A DNA stretch of 64,000 nucleotides, from the NCBI RefSeq assembly GCF_900110215.1, contig NZ_FOCX01000021.1:1-64000 (forward strand). The letters are read 5' to 3'. A program made the translations under genes and the position numbers. The notes below the pieces were generated by a model. The model worked only from the letters and a program-made list of their open reading frames with translations. It did no database searches and had not been told where the DNA came from. Source of the DNA: Halorientalis persicus. Its GTDB lineage: Archaea > Halobacteriota > Halobacteria > Halobacteriales > Haloarculaceae. Below are positions 1-7,253 of this stretch, one piece after another. The stretch's first letter is position 1. Every line of letters starts with the position of its first letter.

Positions 1-131
1 ACACGGTACGTTTCCCCGTCCTGAAGGTCGCCAAGTTGAATCTCTTGCTCGGGGACTTCGACAACGAAGGAGCCGCCCCGCTCTTCGACAGTGGCAGAGA
101 ACAGACAACGAAGTTGGTCGGGAATTTCCAT
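1..131 (-). CDS. N-terminus of a small TRAM-type haloarchaeal protein (partial)
   Basis: A minus-strand reading frame starts with ATG at 131 and runs off the left edge with 43 codons visible. It begins MEIPDQLRCLFSATVEERGG and continues with a VVEVPEQEIQLGDL segment. This resembles the N-terminus of short haloarchaeal proteins that carry a C-terminal TRAM RNA-binding domain, but the TRAM part would lie outside the window. The assignment rests on remembered similarity only. Its divergent neighbour starts at 253. Confidence 0.55.
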   Translation of the reverse strand, partial: MEIPDQLRCLFSATVEERGGSFVVEVPEQEIQLGDLQDGETYR

Positions 132-252
132 CAGTAGTGTCTTGCACGGGATACACGAGGGAAAACACTTCACTCTGCTGTCCAGACAGGCCGTCAGACA
201 ATCTCAAGAAGATGGAAAAGCCCACATATCTGAAGACCTGTATCTGCCGGTG

Positions 253-414
253 ATGAACGACCGCCCTCCCCTCAAAGAACAGGCGGAAGACCATCTCAAG
301 GAAGCCCTTGAAGCGGATAGTCTCGAACAGAAGAACTTCCACATCCGGAGTGCGCTTCAGTTTGAAGAGTGCATAGAAGCCGCTGAACAGGTCGAACACG
401 CACAGACTGACTGA
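253..414 (+). CDS. Small helical protein, unknown function
   Basis: A 53-residue frame starts MNDRPPLKEQAEDHLKEALE and is rich in Glu, Ala, Lys and Gln, predicting one or two amphipathic helices (residues about 6-50). The longer frame from 91 overlaps the divergent gene that starts at 131, and its first part looks like antisense sequence, so the internal ATG is preferred. There is no recognisable family. It is probably a cargo gene of the integrated element. Confidence 0.45.
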   Translation: MNDRPPLKEQAEDHLKEALEADSLEQKNFHIRSALQFEECIEAAEQVEHAQTD

Positions 415-427
415 TACGTCGCCTACG

Positions 428-580
428 TCACTCCGGCGCGACTACCTCTTCGCATTCCGGACATTCGGCCCACACGCCCTCTGTGCCGTCGTCCTTCTGG
501 TATTCTACGAGAACCCACGGTTCGGATATAGACTCGCCACAGTCAGGACAGCGACCGAGAGACGATTCGTCCGTGTTCAT
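428..580 (-). CDS. Small two-CxxC zinc-ribbon protein
   Basis: This is a 50-residue protein. It has CPDCG near residues 11-15 and CPECE near residues 40-44, separated by an EPWVLVEYQKDDG strand region. The layout matches a conserved haloarchaeal putative zinc-binding family I know as DUF7837 (from memory). The two CxxC pairs would bind one zinc ion. Its target is unknown. It sits among other tiny genes of the integrated element and is transcribed leftward. Confidence 0.7.
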   Translation of the reverse strand: MNTDESSLGRCPDCGESISEPWVLVEYQKDDGTEGVWAECPECEEVVAPE

Positions 581-702
581 GCCAAGGGGATGGAAGGAGC
601 GTGTGACAGTGTTCCTTCCATTCGTTGGTTTGGCGTCCTTGAACGTAAGGTTTCGGCAGTACGCCGTTCCCTTTCCGCAAAAGATGGGGTGGCAGTATTA
701 GT

Positions 703-909
703 CTACAGCTTTTCTATATTGCCACAGTTTGGGCATTGAGTTTTCACACTCCCACTACTCAATAGCCCTCCACTCGTTTCTTCCCAATAACTGGTTCCTT
801 CCAAACATGGAATATGCGCCCAAAGTCCACATTTAGGGCAGTTAAGTCCATTTCCGCCTCTATCAGCATGAACAACTTCTCCTTGACAGAAGTAGCACTG
901 TCCTGCCAT
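703..909 (-). CDS. Small treble-clef / RING-like zinc protein
   Basis: This 68-residue protein has CYFC at residues 5-8, a CPKCGLWAHIPCL core around residues 24-36 and CPNCG near the C-terminus. The spacing of Cys and His residues could bind two zinc ions in a B-box, RING or FYVE-like fold. Proteins of this size in haloarchaeal elements are usually uncharacterised and may mediate protein or nucleic-acid contacts. A TATA-like AT-rich run lies upstream at about 930-945. The overlapping plus-strand frames look like its shadows. Confidence 0.7.
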   Translation of the reverse strand: MAGQCYFCQGEVVHADRGGNGLNCPKCGLWAHIPCLEGTSYWEETSGGLLSSGSVKTQCPNCGNIEKL

Positions 910-1067
910 GTGTCGATGGCTTTCCGGCTATTCAATAAGTGTTGCCAGCTGATTATTCCATCTGATAATCACTACCCGCTACTTCATAAGTTTCCTCGTA
1001 CACCGGATTTCCGGTGAATGACTTGTCCGCCACCGTTAACTCGCAGTCACCCGAAGCAAAGAGGACG

Positions 1068-1223
1068 ATGGGTGTCCGCACAGTCGTCACTCGGTTACTG
1101 CCCGGTGGTGGGTCCAAAGTAGTAGTCGAGTGTCGCAACTGTGGGACGAACGTGTCGCCGGGGACCGAGGAGTGTCCGGACTGTGGGGGAACCGAGTTCA
1201 GTCGATACGAGATTCCGGAATAG
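1068..1223 (+). CDS. Small zinc-ribbon protein
   Basis: This 51-residue protein starts MGVRTVVTRLLPGGG and carries CRNCG and CPDCG about 15 residues apart, a single rubredoxin-like zinc knuckle. The internal ATG at 1068 is preferred to the upstream frame start at 1014 because GAGG lies immediately before it and the extension looks non-coding. It resembles haloarchaeal small proteins in which the TRLLPGGG segment precedes the ribbon. It is the only plus-strand gene among minus-strand neighbours here. Confidence 0.65.
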   Translation: MGVRTVVTRLLPGGGSKVVVECRNCGTNVSPGTEECPDCGGTEFSRYEIPE

Positions 1224-1234
1224 GCCTATAACAG

Positions 1235-1381
1235 CTATTCGTCAGGTAAGTCTCCTATCAATTTTGCTTGCGCGACGGCCAGCGCCTTCTCTTCTTCCGT
1301 CTCCGCACCTGCGATTTCGGCAACTTCGTCTTCGTCCTCGGGCAGGTTGATTTCGGGGGACTTGTCCTGTTCGTTGCTCAT
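1235..1381 (-). CDS. Very small acidic protein
   Basis: This 48-codon frame starts MSNEQDKSPEINLPEDEDEV and ends in an Ala/Glu/Lys-rich helix (EEEKALAVAQAKLIGDL). Its acidic composition is typical of haloarchaeal coding sequence, which is the main reason to accept it. It lies between other minus-strand small genes, 47 bases downstream of the stop codon of the next gene upstream. The function is unknown. Confidence 0.45.
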   Translation of the reverse strand: MSNEQDKSPEINLPEDEDEVAEIAGAETEEEKALAVAQAKLIGDLPDE

Positions 1382-1428
1382 ACCCGGTACTATCAGCCGC
1401 AAGACGTGAACCTCTTTCGCTGGTTGGA

Positions 1429-1650
1429 CTATGGCGGTCGAAGGTCACGCCAGCGGAAGTCCACTACTTCACCGTCTTCGAGTTCCACACGAAAGAGAAG
1501 CGAATCCCGCTCGTCACCAGTAGCCCGACCAGCTTCGTCTTCGAGTACGGCAACGACCGTCCCGCGAACTCCGTGGTAGCGCTCGTGGTCGGGGTCAGTC
1601 TCGTCGGGTATGTCCACGCGAACGCGGTCGCCCTCGGAGAACCGTTGCAT
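1429..1650 (-). CDS. Small SH3/KOW-like barrel protein
   Basis: This 73-residue protein starts MQRFSEGDRVRVDIPDETDP. The pattern of short beta strands (GDRVRVDIP, GVRGTVVAVLED, LLFRVELEDGEVVDFRWRDL) is that of a small SH3-like or KOW-like barrel and matches a conserved haloarchaeal family of unknown function. It is likely cytosolic. It is transcribed in the same direction as the integrase, 25 bases from the stop of the small zinc-ribbon gene upstream, so the group may form one operon. Confidence 0.65.
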   Translation of the reverse strand: MQRFSEGDRVRVDIPDETDPDHERYHGVRGTVVAVLEDEAGRATGDERDSLLFRVELEDGEVVDFRWRDLRPP

Positions 1651-1675
1651 ACCGCGAAAGAGTGACGGGGGTGAG

Positions 1676-1828
1676 TTAGTCTTGTCTTCTCTCCGTCCAC
1701 TCGCACCCGCAGGACTCGCAGGTATAGTGTTCCTTTGTGATGGTCGGCTCTTCCTTCTTAAACATCCATACGTCGCTATCGTCGGCGCAGTCCGGGCAGG
1801 TCGCGTCTACGCGGTGGGCAATGGGCAT
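1676..1828 (-). CDS. Small zinc-ribbon protein next to integrase
   Basis: This 50-residue protein starts MPIAHRVDATCPDC. CPDC near residues 11-14 and CESCGCEW near residues 38-45 form a zinc-ribbon pair. Its ATG lies 5 bases from the stop of the integrase gene, so it is the next gene of the same minus-strand operon. Zinc ribbons of this kind are common accessory genes of haloarchaeal viruses and integrative elements. Its role is unknown. Confidence 0.65.
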   Translation of the reverse strand: MPIAHRVDATCPDCADDSDVWMFKKEEPTITKEHYTCESCGCEWTERRQD

Positions 1829-1833
1829 GGAGG

Positions 1834-2814
1834 TCACTGAAACTGCTTGTCCAGCATATCGAACACTTGGTCTTTGTTCATGTCTCCGTACCGGTCAGCG
1901 GTAATATCAACCGACGAGTGACCCATGTATTCGGAGAGGGCCTTCAGGCTCATTTCATCCTCGTCGAACATTTTCTGTCCGAAGTAGTGGCGAAGCTGGT
2001 GTGCCGTTACGGTCTTGCGCTCGTGTCCGTTGGCGTCTTGGTAGCTTTCTTGGATTCCTGCGTTTTCAGCGGCTTTTTTCACCACCTTGTTGATTCCTTC
2101 CCCGGAAAGCGATTCTGACCGTTCGGACAGGAAGAGTCGGTCGGATTGGGAGGCATACTGGTAGGCTTCTCGTTGACCACCATCCTTCCAGCGCCGCACG
2201 TCTTTTTTCATGCCTACAGGGAGAGGGATGTGGCGCTCCGAGGACTTCACGTCAGGGACATACAGCCGCCCTTTCCGTCCTTCGTCAAGCCGAACGGAGT
2301 CAACCTTGAGCTTCGATACCTCCGCACGTCGAAGGCCCATCTCTCCCAAGAATCGGATAATAAGTTTGTCTCGCTCCCTATGGCGACTGCCTACGTTGTC
2401 GAGCAGTTGCTGGTATTCCTCGTCCGAGATTCCTTTCTCGTATCCCTTCTTCTTCCGGAGCGTCTCGGTTGACCCGTAACTCGTTACTTCGAGGTGCCGA
2501 GCCGCCGGGTTGACCTTATCTCGTGCGTAGTCCTGCCCCAACCACTCGTAAAACCGCTTGAGTGCCTGTGCATGATTGGTCACGTCCGCCGAGCTACTCC
2601 CATTTTCTTCCAACCGATAGGTGAGATATGAGCCTATGTCTCTCGGCTTCACGTCGTACCAATCCTCGAAACCGTTCTCTTGTAGCCACTCGAAATAGGT
2701 TCGGACGTGTCTCTGGTAGAGTTGCCTGCTGTTTTCCGCCAGCCGTTCTCCTTTTCGTGGTCCCTTTTTGACACGCGCCTGCCGCACGAACTGGTCAATA
2801 TCTTGCTCTCGCAT
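1834..2814 (-). CDS. Tyrosine recombinase / integrase
   Basis: This 326-residue site-specific recombinase would integrate and excise the element. Residues about 1-110 form a SAM-like N-terminal core-binding domain. The catalytic domain follows: Arg in GEMGLRRAEV (about residue 162), the beta-hairpin Lys in VKSSERHIPL, HQLRH carrying the HxxR pair, GHSSVDIT with the second His, and the nucleophilic Tyr in DRYGDMN near residue 308. All canonical residues are present and the length is normal, so it looks active. Its ATG overlaps the stop of the upstream ribbon-helix-helix gene (TAATG), indicating translational coupling. Its codon and base use are lower in GC than the chromosome to the right. Confidence 0.93.
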   Translation of the reverse strand: MREQDIDQFVRQARVKKGPRKGERLAENSRQLYQRHVRTYFEWLQENGFEDWYDVKPRDIGSYLTYRLEENGSSSADVTNHAQALKRFYEWLGQDYARDKVNPAARHLEVTSYGSTETLRKKKGYEKGISDEEYQQLLDNVGSRHRERDKLIIRFLGEMGLRRAEVSKLKVDSVRLDEGRKGRLYVPDVKSSERHIPLPVGMKKDVRRWKDGGQREAYQYASQSDRLFLSERSESLSGEGINKVVKKAAENAGIQESYQDANGHERKTVTAHQLRHYFGQKMFDEDEMSLKALSEYMGHSSVDITADRYGDMNKDQVFDMLDKQFQ

Positions 2815-3344
2815 TATCGAGACTCCTTGTAGTACCGCGGTTCCTCGTCGTCCGGTACAACTTCGTGGACGCGTCGGTGGTCTGCCACCAGTTGGTCAGT
2901 GGCCTGTTCAACCATCTCTCCCGTCTCATTGAGTGTGTCTGCTATCCACTCGATGGTGCCGAGAAAAGCCACACTGCCGTCTGCTAATTCAGAGGGATTC
3001 CCGACGTTCCCTTTCCCCGGGAGAATCTCGAAGACCTCATTTGCCACTGCCCGGACCTCGCGGTTGGCGCTCATTTCCTCCTCGATACGCTCAAACCGCT
3101 GATTCATCACCTCTATCTGGTTGTGAAGGAGTTCTACGGTGTCTCCCGTTTCGTATATCTCTTCTTCCACCGACTCCGGTAGACCTGCGGTTTCTCCCCC
3201 TGAACTTTCTACTGTGGCCTTGTATTCGGCCATCGCCTTCCTGATAGTGTCTGACAGATTCCGATTTTCCTTCTCGGCTAACTCTTCCCATTCCTCTTTT
3301 CGCTCCGGTAGAACGTTGATTCGCACCGCCTTGCGGTCGGCCAT
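2814..3344 (-). CDS. Ribbon-helix-helix DNA-binding protein with coiled coil
   Basis: This 176-residue protein begins MADRKAVRINVLPERKEEW. The first 45 residues fit a ribbon-helix-helix fold: the AVRINVLPE strand, then two helices with LSDTIRKAMAEY. A long helical region follows (residues 60-110, NQIEVMNQRFERIEEEM), probably an oligomerising coiled coil, then an unassigned C-terminal helical part. It lies directly upstream of the integrase and is coupled to it by TAATG, so it probably regulates integrase expression or helps recombination. It could instead be a partition or copy-control protein. The start is the first gene start on the minus strand of the operon. Confidence 0.7.
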   Translation of the reverse strand: MADRKAVRINVLPERKEEWEELAEKENRNLSDTIRKAMAEYKATVESSGGETAGLPESVEEEIYETGDTVELLHNQIEVMNQRFERIEEEMSANREVRAVANEVFEILPGKGNVGNPSELADGSVAFLGTIEWIADTLNETGEMVEQATDQLVADHRRVHEVVPDDEEPRYYKESR

Positions 3345-3451
3345 CGTAGTTCAAACAAGGGGCTACAGACGGATAAATTCATGTGTAAAGATGCACAGGC
3401 TGTGTCGCTTAACAAGTTCATCAGCTGAATCGCGGCTCCGCCTGTTTCTCG
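3345..3451. other. Possible element/chromosome junction
   Basis: This 107-base gap lies between the ribbon-helix-helix gene start and the 3' end of a chromosomal lipoprotein gene. Base composition changes from AT-richer to GC-rich inside it. It is the natural place for the attachment site of the recombinase at 1834-2814, but no tRNA end and no repeat partner within the window can be shown. Confidence 0.3.
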
Positions 3452-4573
3452 CTACGACTGTCCGCTGAGCGCCGCGGTTTCCGTCCCGCTCGAACCGGTG
3501 GTCCGCGCGGTTCTCGACGCGGCCTCGCGGACGCTCTCAGGGATCGCCGTGTCGACCGGCGTGTCGAACTCGACGAATTCGGCGTGCATCGTGACGTTGC
3601 CACTCCCGGTCGAACTGCCGACTTCGAGGCCGTCGATCTGCACGTCCATCTCGACGTAGGAGATGGTCTCCGTCTCCCTGTCGACACCGACCTCGAAGCG
3701 CATCGAATCGATCTTGTCGAGGTCGTCCTCGGCAGGGCCACTACTGGAGTTGGCAAAGAGGCTGGCCAGTCCCAGCAGCGTATCGAGGTCCCCGCTGACG
3801 ATGACGGTGTCGTCGGTCACCGTCGCCCGCGACCGGTTCGTCAGTTCGACCGGGATGTCGATCGGCGGTGAGACGTCGTCGAACGTCGTCTCCTCGGTCT
3901 CGTACTCGTACTCGATCTCGTTCTCGTTTTTCGACCGTTCGTACTCGGTCCCGTTCGCGTACCACGTGTCGACCTGCTGGACGAAGCTGAATCCGCCGAA
4001 CTCGATGTCGTTCTCCATGGTGGTGTGGGACCGATTGTGAACCATATCGTACCGCCCGGTCCCCTCGCCGCGCATGGTCATCCGGCCGTTCTGCTGGCCC
4101 TGGAGCGTGAGATTCATCGACTGACGCTCTTCGGTCACGATGGTATCGACGCCCTGCATCCGCTCGCGGGCCGCCGGTACTGGGTTCTCGATGGCCGTCA
4201 CCGTCCTGGACTCGCCGGCGGCTTCGACCGTGTACTCGCCGGGCTCGGAGAACACGTGACGGAGGGTGACACTCCGCTCGGCGTTCGCTCCGACGCGAAC
4301 CGTCTCCGAGGCGACCTGCTCACCGTCGACGCTGAGACCGACCGTGTGGTTCTCGGCCGTGTCACCCTCGTTCACTGCGTCGACTGTGACGGCGTACCCG
4401 ATCTCGGCGACAGCCTCGTCGTCGAGCGTCGCCGACACGTCGACCGATGCCGCCGCACTGTCTGCTGTTCCATTCTCGCCCGTGGCCGTCGGCGTCTCGG
4501 AGCCAGTGAGCCCCGAACAGCCTGCCACCAACATCGCTCCGGCAACTACCAGTACCAACAGTGATCGCTTCAT
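3452..4573 (-). CDS. Haloarchaeal lipoprotein with CARDB-like and LolA-like parts
   Basis: This 373-residue exported protein starts MKRSLLVLVVAGAMLVAGCSG, with a clear lipobox (VAGC) for lipid attachment at Cys19. Residues about 45-130 look like a CARDB/Ig-like sandwich (GYAVTVDAVNEGDTAENHTV, YTVEAAGESRTV). Residues about 140-350 resemble the LolA/LppX-like domains of haloarchaeal lipoproteins, with a recurring WYANGTEYERS-type strand. It would be anchored to the outer face of the membrane, perhaps binding a lipid or hydrophobic ligand; that role is inference. The gene abuts the putative integration boundary, so its extreme C-terminus should be compared with orthologues for interruption. Confidence 0.8.
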   Translation of the reverse strand: MKRSLLVLVVAGAMLVAGCSGLTGSETPTATGENGTADSAAASVDVSATLDDEAVAEIGYAVTVDAVNEGDTAENHTVGLSVDGEQVASETVRVGANAERSVTLRHVFSEPGEYTVEAAGESRTVTAIENPVPAARERMQGVDTIVTEERQSMNLTLQGQQNGRMTMRGEGTGRYDMVHNRSHTTMENDIEFGGFSFVQQVDTWYANGTEYERSKNENEIEYEYETEETTFDDVSPPIDIPVELTNRSRATVTDDTVIVSGDLDTLLGLASLFANSSSGPAEDDLDKIDSMRFEVGVDRETETISYVEMDVQIDGLEVGSSTGSGNVTMHAEFVEFDTPVDTAIPESVREAASRTARTTGSSGTETAALSGQS

Positions 4574-4670
4574 ACGAACACGTCAGGAAACCATCGTAAA
4601 ATACCTGCTGTTCAATCGAACCGTGAGTGGGACTGTCGCTGTCCCTTCCACCGCGTCGTCCCGTGTGGCA

Positions 4671-4916
4671 TCAGCCCCGGTGACGGAAGGTGACGACGGT
4701 ACTCATTCCCTGCCCGTCGACTTGTTCGGTAGTCACGTTCATCGTGAGCACGTCGTCCTCGTCGACGACGCCGTACGTGATCGCTTCGAGGTCGCTCGCG
4801 CTCTCGCCTTCGGCCAGCAGGACGATCCGTACCTGATCGCGGTTGACCGTCACGTCGTCAACGTCGTACCCCTCGTCTTCGAACGCCGCTCGCAGGTCCG
4901 CTTGCAACTCGCTCAT
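4671..4916 (-). CDS. Small conserved haloarchaeal protein, unknown function
   Basis: This 81-residue cytosolic protein starts MSELQADLRAAFEDEGYDVD. It has an alpha-beta pattern (helix, strand VTVNRDQVRIVLLAEG, helix, strands VLTMNVTTEQV and MSTVVTFRHRG) consistent with one small globular domain. No catalytic motif is visible. It is monocistronic, and an AT-rich stretch at 4940-4955 (tttataatt) lies upstream of its start and may be its promoter. Confidence 0.7.
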   Translation of the reverse strand: MSELQADLRAAFEDEGYDVDDVTVNRDQVRIVLLAEGESASDLEAITYGVVDEDDVLTMNVTTEQVDGQGMSTVVTFRHRG

Positions 4917-5059
4917 GGCCTCGCCTACGGCGGCCCCCTTTATAATTCAGGGGCCCGCGACCACTCGCCGTCGCCCGACCGGGGGGATATGGTAGGCTAA
5001 CCCACACGAACGAAATCCCGAAAAACACTTACCGGGCAGTAATTATATCTCATTACACC

Positions 5060-6028
5060 ATGGCGGAATTCCCAGACTACCTGGACGTCGACTACACGGA
5101 CGGTGAAGGTGAAGACCCGTCGGACTACCCGACCATCGAGGACAAGATCGAGAAGGCCATCGAGGTCACTCGCGAGGGTCTCGAACAGTACGAGAATCCC
5201 GTCGTGATGTGGACCGGTGGGAAAGACTCGACGCTCACCCTCTATTTCATCAAGGAGGTCGCCGAGAAGTACGACCTCGAAGTCCCCCCGGCGGTCTTCA
5301 TCGACCACTACCAGCACTTCGACGAACTGTTCGACTTCGTCGAGAAGTGGGCCGACGAGTGGGGTCTGGAACTCATCTACGCCCGCAACGAGGACGTGGG
5401 CGAGTACGTCGACGAGAACGACCTGACCCCCGGCGACGACATCCCGGTCGACGAACTCAGCGAGCACAACCAACACCACATCCGGAACATCCTGGAGTAC
5501 GAGGAGGACACCTTCCCGTTCCTGCTGGACACCTACGTCGGCAACCACCTGCTCAAGACGGTGGCGCTCAACGACACCATCGAGGAGTACGACGTGGACG
5601 GCATCCTCTCCGGCGTCCGCTGGGACGAACAGGAGGCCCGCGCCGACGAGACGTTCTTCTCGGCCCGGCACGACCCCGACATCTACCCGCCCCACGACCG
5701 CATCCAGACGATCCTGCAGTTCGCCGAACCCGACGTGTGGAACGCCTACTGGCACTTCGTCGTCCCGGACACCGTCGACGAGTACCCCGACGACGGCCAC
5801 GTTCCCCAGGGCCAGGACGACATCCCCGGCGACCTCACGAAGGACGACCTTCCGGTCTCGCCCAAGTACTTCGCTGGCTTCCGATCGCTGGGTAGCGAAG
5901 TGAGCACCGACAAGTCCGCCGAGGAGCCCGCCTGGCTGCAGGACATGGAGAACACGACCGAGCGCGCCGGCCGCGCCCAGGACAAAGAGGACCTGATGGA
6001 GCGCCTGCGCGATCTCGGTTATATGTAG
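5060..6028 (+). CDS. PAPS-reductase / PP-loop family enzyme
   Basis: This 322-residue protein has an adenine-nucleotide alpha-hydrolase (PP-loop) fold. The loop is MWTGGKDSTLTLYFIKEV at about residues 53-70, with the SGGKDS-type signature as TGGKDS. Further on come VFIDHYQHFDEL, a GVRWDEQEARADE segment typical of phosphoadenosine-phosphosulfate reductase relatives, and a C-terminal domain ending in a helix. The family reduces PAPS or APS, or activates a substrate with ATP. No CCxxC reductase motif is obvious, so the substrate is uncertain. The start is the ATG after an AT-rich leader (5040-5059). The paralogue at 6597-7229 shares the N-terminal VDYTDG and DYPT segments. Confidence 0.85.
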   Translation: MAEFPDYLDVDYTDGEGEDPSDYPTIEDKIEKAIEVTREGLEQYENPVVMWTGGKDSTLTLYFIKEVAEKYDLEVPPAVFIDHYQHFDELFDFVEKWADEWGLELIYARNEDVGEYVDENDLTPGDDIPVDELSEHNQHHIRNILEYEEDTFPFLLDTYVGNHLLKTVALNDTIEEYDVDGILSGVRWDEQEARADETFFSARHDPDIYPPHDRIQTILQFAEPDVWNAYWHFVVPDTVDEYPDDGHVPQGQDDIPGDLTKDDLPVSPKYFAGFRSLGSEVSTDKSAEEPAWLQDMENTTERAGRAQDKEDLMERLRDLGYM

Positions 6029-6032
6029 GACC

Positions 6033-6089
6033 CTAAATTTTTACTTCGAGGGGATTCGCCTTCGGCGAACCCCTCTCGCAAAAATTTAG
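6033..6089. terminator. Bidirectional hairpin terminator between convergent genes
   Basis: An outer perfect inverted repeat, CTAAATTTTT (6033-6042) and AAAAATTTAG (6080-6089), encloses an inner stem, GAGGGGATTCGCC (6048-6060) with GGCGAACCCCTC (6064-6075), having one bulged A and a 3-base loop. Each strand ends its transcript in a T-run, as expected for termination of the plus gene ending at 6028 and the minus gene ending at 6240. More short stems follow at 6120-6200. The TTCGCC..GGCGAACC core recurs at 41670-41690. Confidence 0.6.
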
Positions 6090-6239
6090 TACAAAAACTC
6101 CCTCCGCGCTCCCTTCGCCGGCGCGTAGCGCCGGCTGCCAGCGGGACCTTCTGTCCCGCCCTGGTCGCGCGGAGTGAACCGGCGCGCCACAGACGCGCCG
6201 GATGCTGGACTCCACAGCCCCACCGACCACCCAACCACC

Positions 6240-6449
6240 CTACCGCCGCACTTTCGTGGGGTTCTCGGCCCGGATGAACGCCTCGCCAGTCTCGGGATCG
6301 GCGAAGACCAGTCGGCCCTCGGCGTCCCGGCCCTCGACCCACTCCGGAAGGTCGGGGATGCCGTAATCCGCGGGGTCGTAGAACTGTGCGGCGATGGTCC
6401 AGGCACGGGCGCGCATCCGCCCGCCGCTCGCGTGCGTATGCTGTTTCAT
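6240..6449 (-). CDS. Small conserved basic protein, unknown function
   Basis: This 69-residue protein starts MKQHTHASGGRMRARAWTIA and ends FIRAENPTKVRR. The upstream frame extension to 6566 reads like non-coding sequence, so the ATG at 6449 is chosen. The basic N-terminus and the PDLPEWVEG / GRLVFADPETGE segment suggest a small compact domain. No family is recognised. It is convergent with the PP-loop gene at 5060-6028 and divergent from the paralogue at 6597. Confidence 0.65.
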   Translation of the reverse strand: MKQHTHASGGRMRARAWTIAAQFYDPADYGIPDLPEWVEGRDAEGRLVFADPETGEAFIRAENPTKVRR

Positions 6450-6596
6450 ATCGAACGTTCCCGAGGCCACGCATAAGGGCACGCAAACGGCCGACAACGG
6501 CCACGGCGATGGCGTTTGCGAGGATTGACGGGGACGGCTCCCTGATCGTCCCTGCGTCCGGAACACCTACGGCGATCGCTCTCCCAGCCACCGGCA

Positions 6597-7229
6597 ATGA
6601 CCGACGGCGTTCCGGACCACTCCGGAGTCGACTACACGGACGGCGCGGGCGAGACCCCCGCGGACTACCCGACGCTGGCCGCGAAGTTCGAGCGCGCCAG
6701 TGACGTGGTGGGGAAGACGCTCGACGCGTACGACGCGCCGGCCGTGATCTGGACCGGTGATCGGGACTCGACGCTCGCGCTCTATCTGGTCCGGGCGGTG
6801 GCCGCCGACCGAGACCGTCCGCTCCCGCCGGTCGTTCTCGCTGACTCCGTCGCCCCCGACGCCTTCGTCGCCCGCTGGGTCGACCGCTGGGGGCTCGATC
6901 TGGTGATCGCTGGTGACGACCGACTGGCGACCGTGATCGACGACCACGGCTTCGACGCCGTGATCGCCCCGGACCGTGGCAACGACCCCGACACCGCGGC
7001 CGACGAGTCCTTCGTCGCGCCGACGCGGGACGGTGCCGTCACCTACGACCGGATTCGCCCCCTGCTCGTCTTCGACGCGGAAGCGGCCCGGAACGCGACG
7101 TGGGGCTTCGTCGTGCCCGATACCGTCGACGCGTTCCCGGCCGGCTATGTCCCGGAAGATGCCGACGGTCTGCCCGACGGGGTGGAACTGGCCGACGTGC
7201 CCGTCAGTCCGGGGACGCTCGAAGACTGA
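6597..7229 (+). CDS. Degenerate paralogue of the PP-loop/PAPS-reductase protein
   Basis: This 210-residue protein aligns with the N-terminal half of the 5060-6028 product: VDYTDGAGETPADYPTL against VDYTDGEGEDPSDYPTI, and VIWTGDRDSTLALYLVRAVA against VMWTGGKDSTLTLYFIKEVA. In the nucleotide-binding loop TGGKDS has become TGDRDS, losing the glycine and the lysine. The middle, including the HYQHFDE region, is shortened, but the C-terminal WGFVVPDTVDAFPAGYVP segment matches WHFVVPDTVDEYPDDGHVP. It is probably catalytically dead or altered, perhaps a regulatory partner of the intact enzyme. The reading frame is clean, so it is not an obvious pseudogene. Confidence 0.8.
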   Translation: MTDGVPDHSGVDYTDGAGETPADYPTLAAKFERASDVVGKTLDAYDAPAVIWTGDRDSTLALYLVRAVAADRDRPLPPVVLADSVAPDAFVARWVDRWGLDLVIAGDDRLATVIDDHGFDAVIAPDRGNDPDTAADESFVAPTRDGAVTYDRIRPLLVFDAEAARNATWGFVVPDTVDAFPAGYVPEDADGLPDGVELADVPVSPGTLED

Positions 7230-7253
7230 CCGGTGTGACGCCGTCTCGTTCCT

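Larger units (their letters stand above)
1..3420. mobile_element. Integrase end of an integrated genetic element (partial)
   Basis: This stretch has visibly lower GC than the rest of the window. It holds a tyrosine recombinase, a ribbon-helix-helix protein directly upstream of it, and a run of very short genes, several encoding CxxC zinc ribbons. That is the usual make-up of the integrase end of a haloarchaeal provirus or integrative element. GC rises abruptly at about 3420-3450, where a chromosomal lipoprotein gene begins on the minus strand. The other end lies outside the window, so no pair of attachment repeats can be shown, and no tRNA gene is visible at the 3.4 kb boundary. The leftmost genes could belong to the host chromosome instead. 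Confidence 0.65.

Noticed and set aside
953-1138. Minus-strand 61-codon frame near the zinc-ribbon genes
   Set aside because: It overlaps the better supported plus-strand zinc ribbon at 1068-1223 and lacks CxxC motifs.
3345-3451. tRNA gene or tRNA fragment as integration target
   Set aside because: I looked for T-loop-like GTTCRA and acceptor pairing and found no convincing cloverleaf.
5209-5895. Long plus-strand frame rich in Arg, Pro and Gly inside the PP-loop gene
   Set aside because: It is the frame-shifted shadow of the 5060-6028 gene in high-GC sequence; its Arg/Pro/Gly-rich composition is unlike haloarchaeal proteins.
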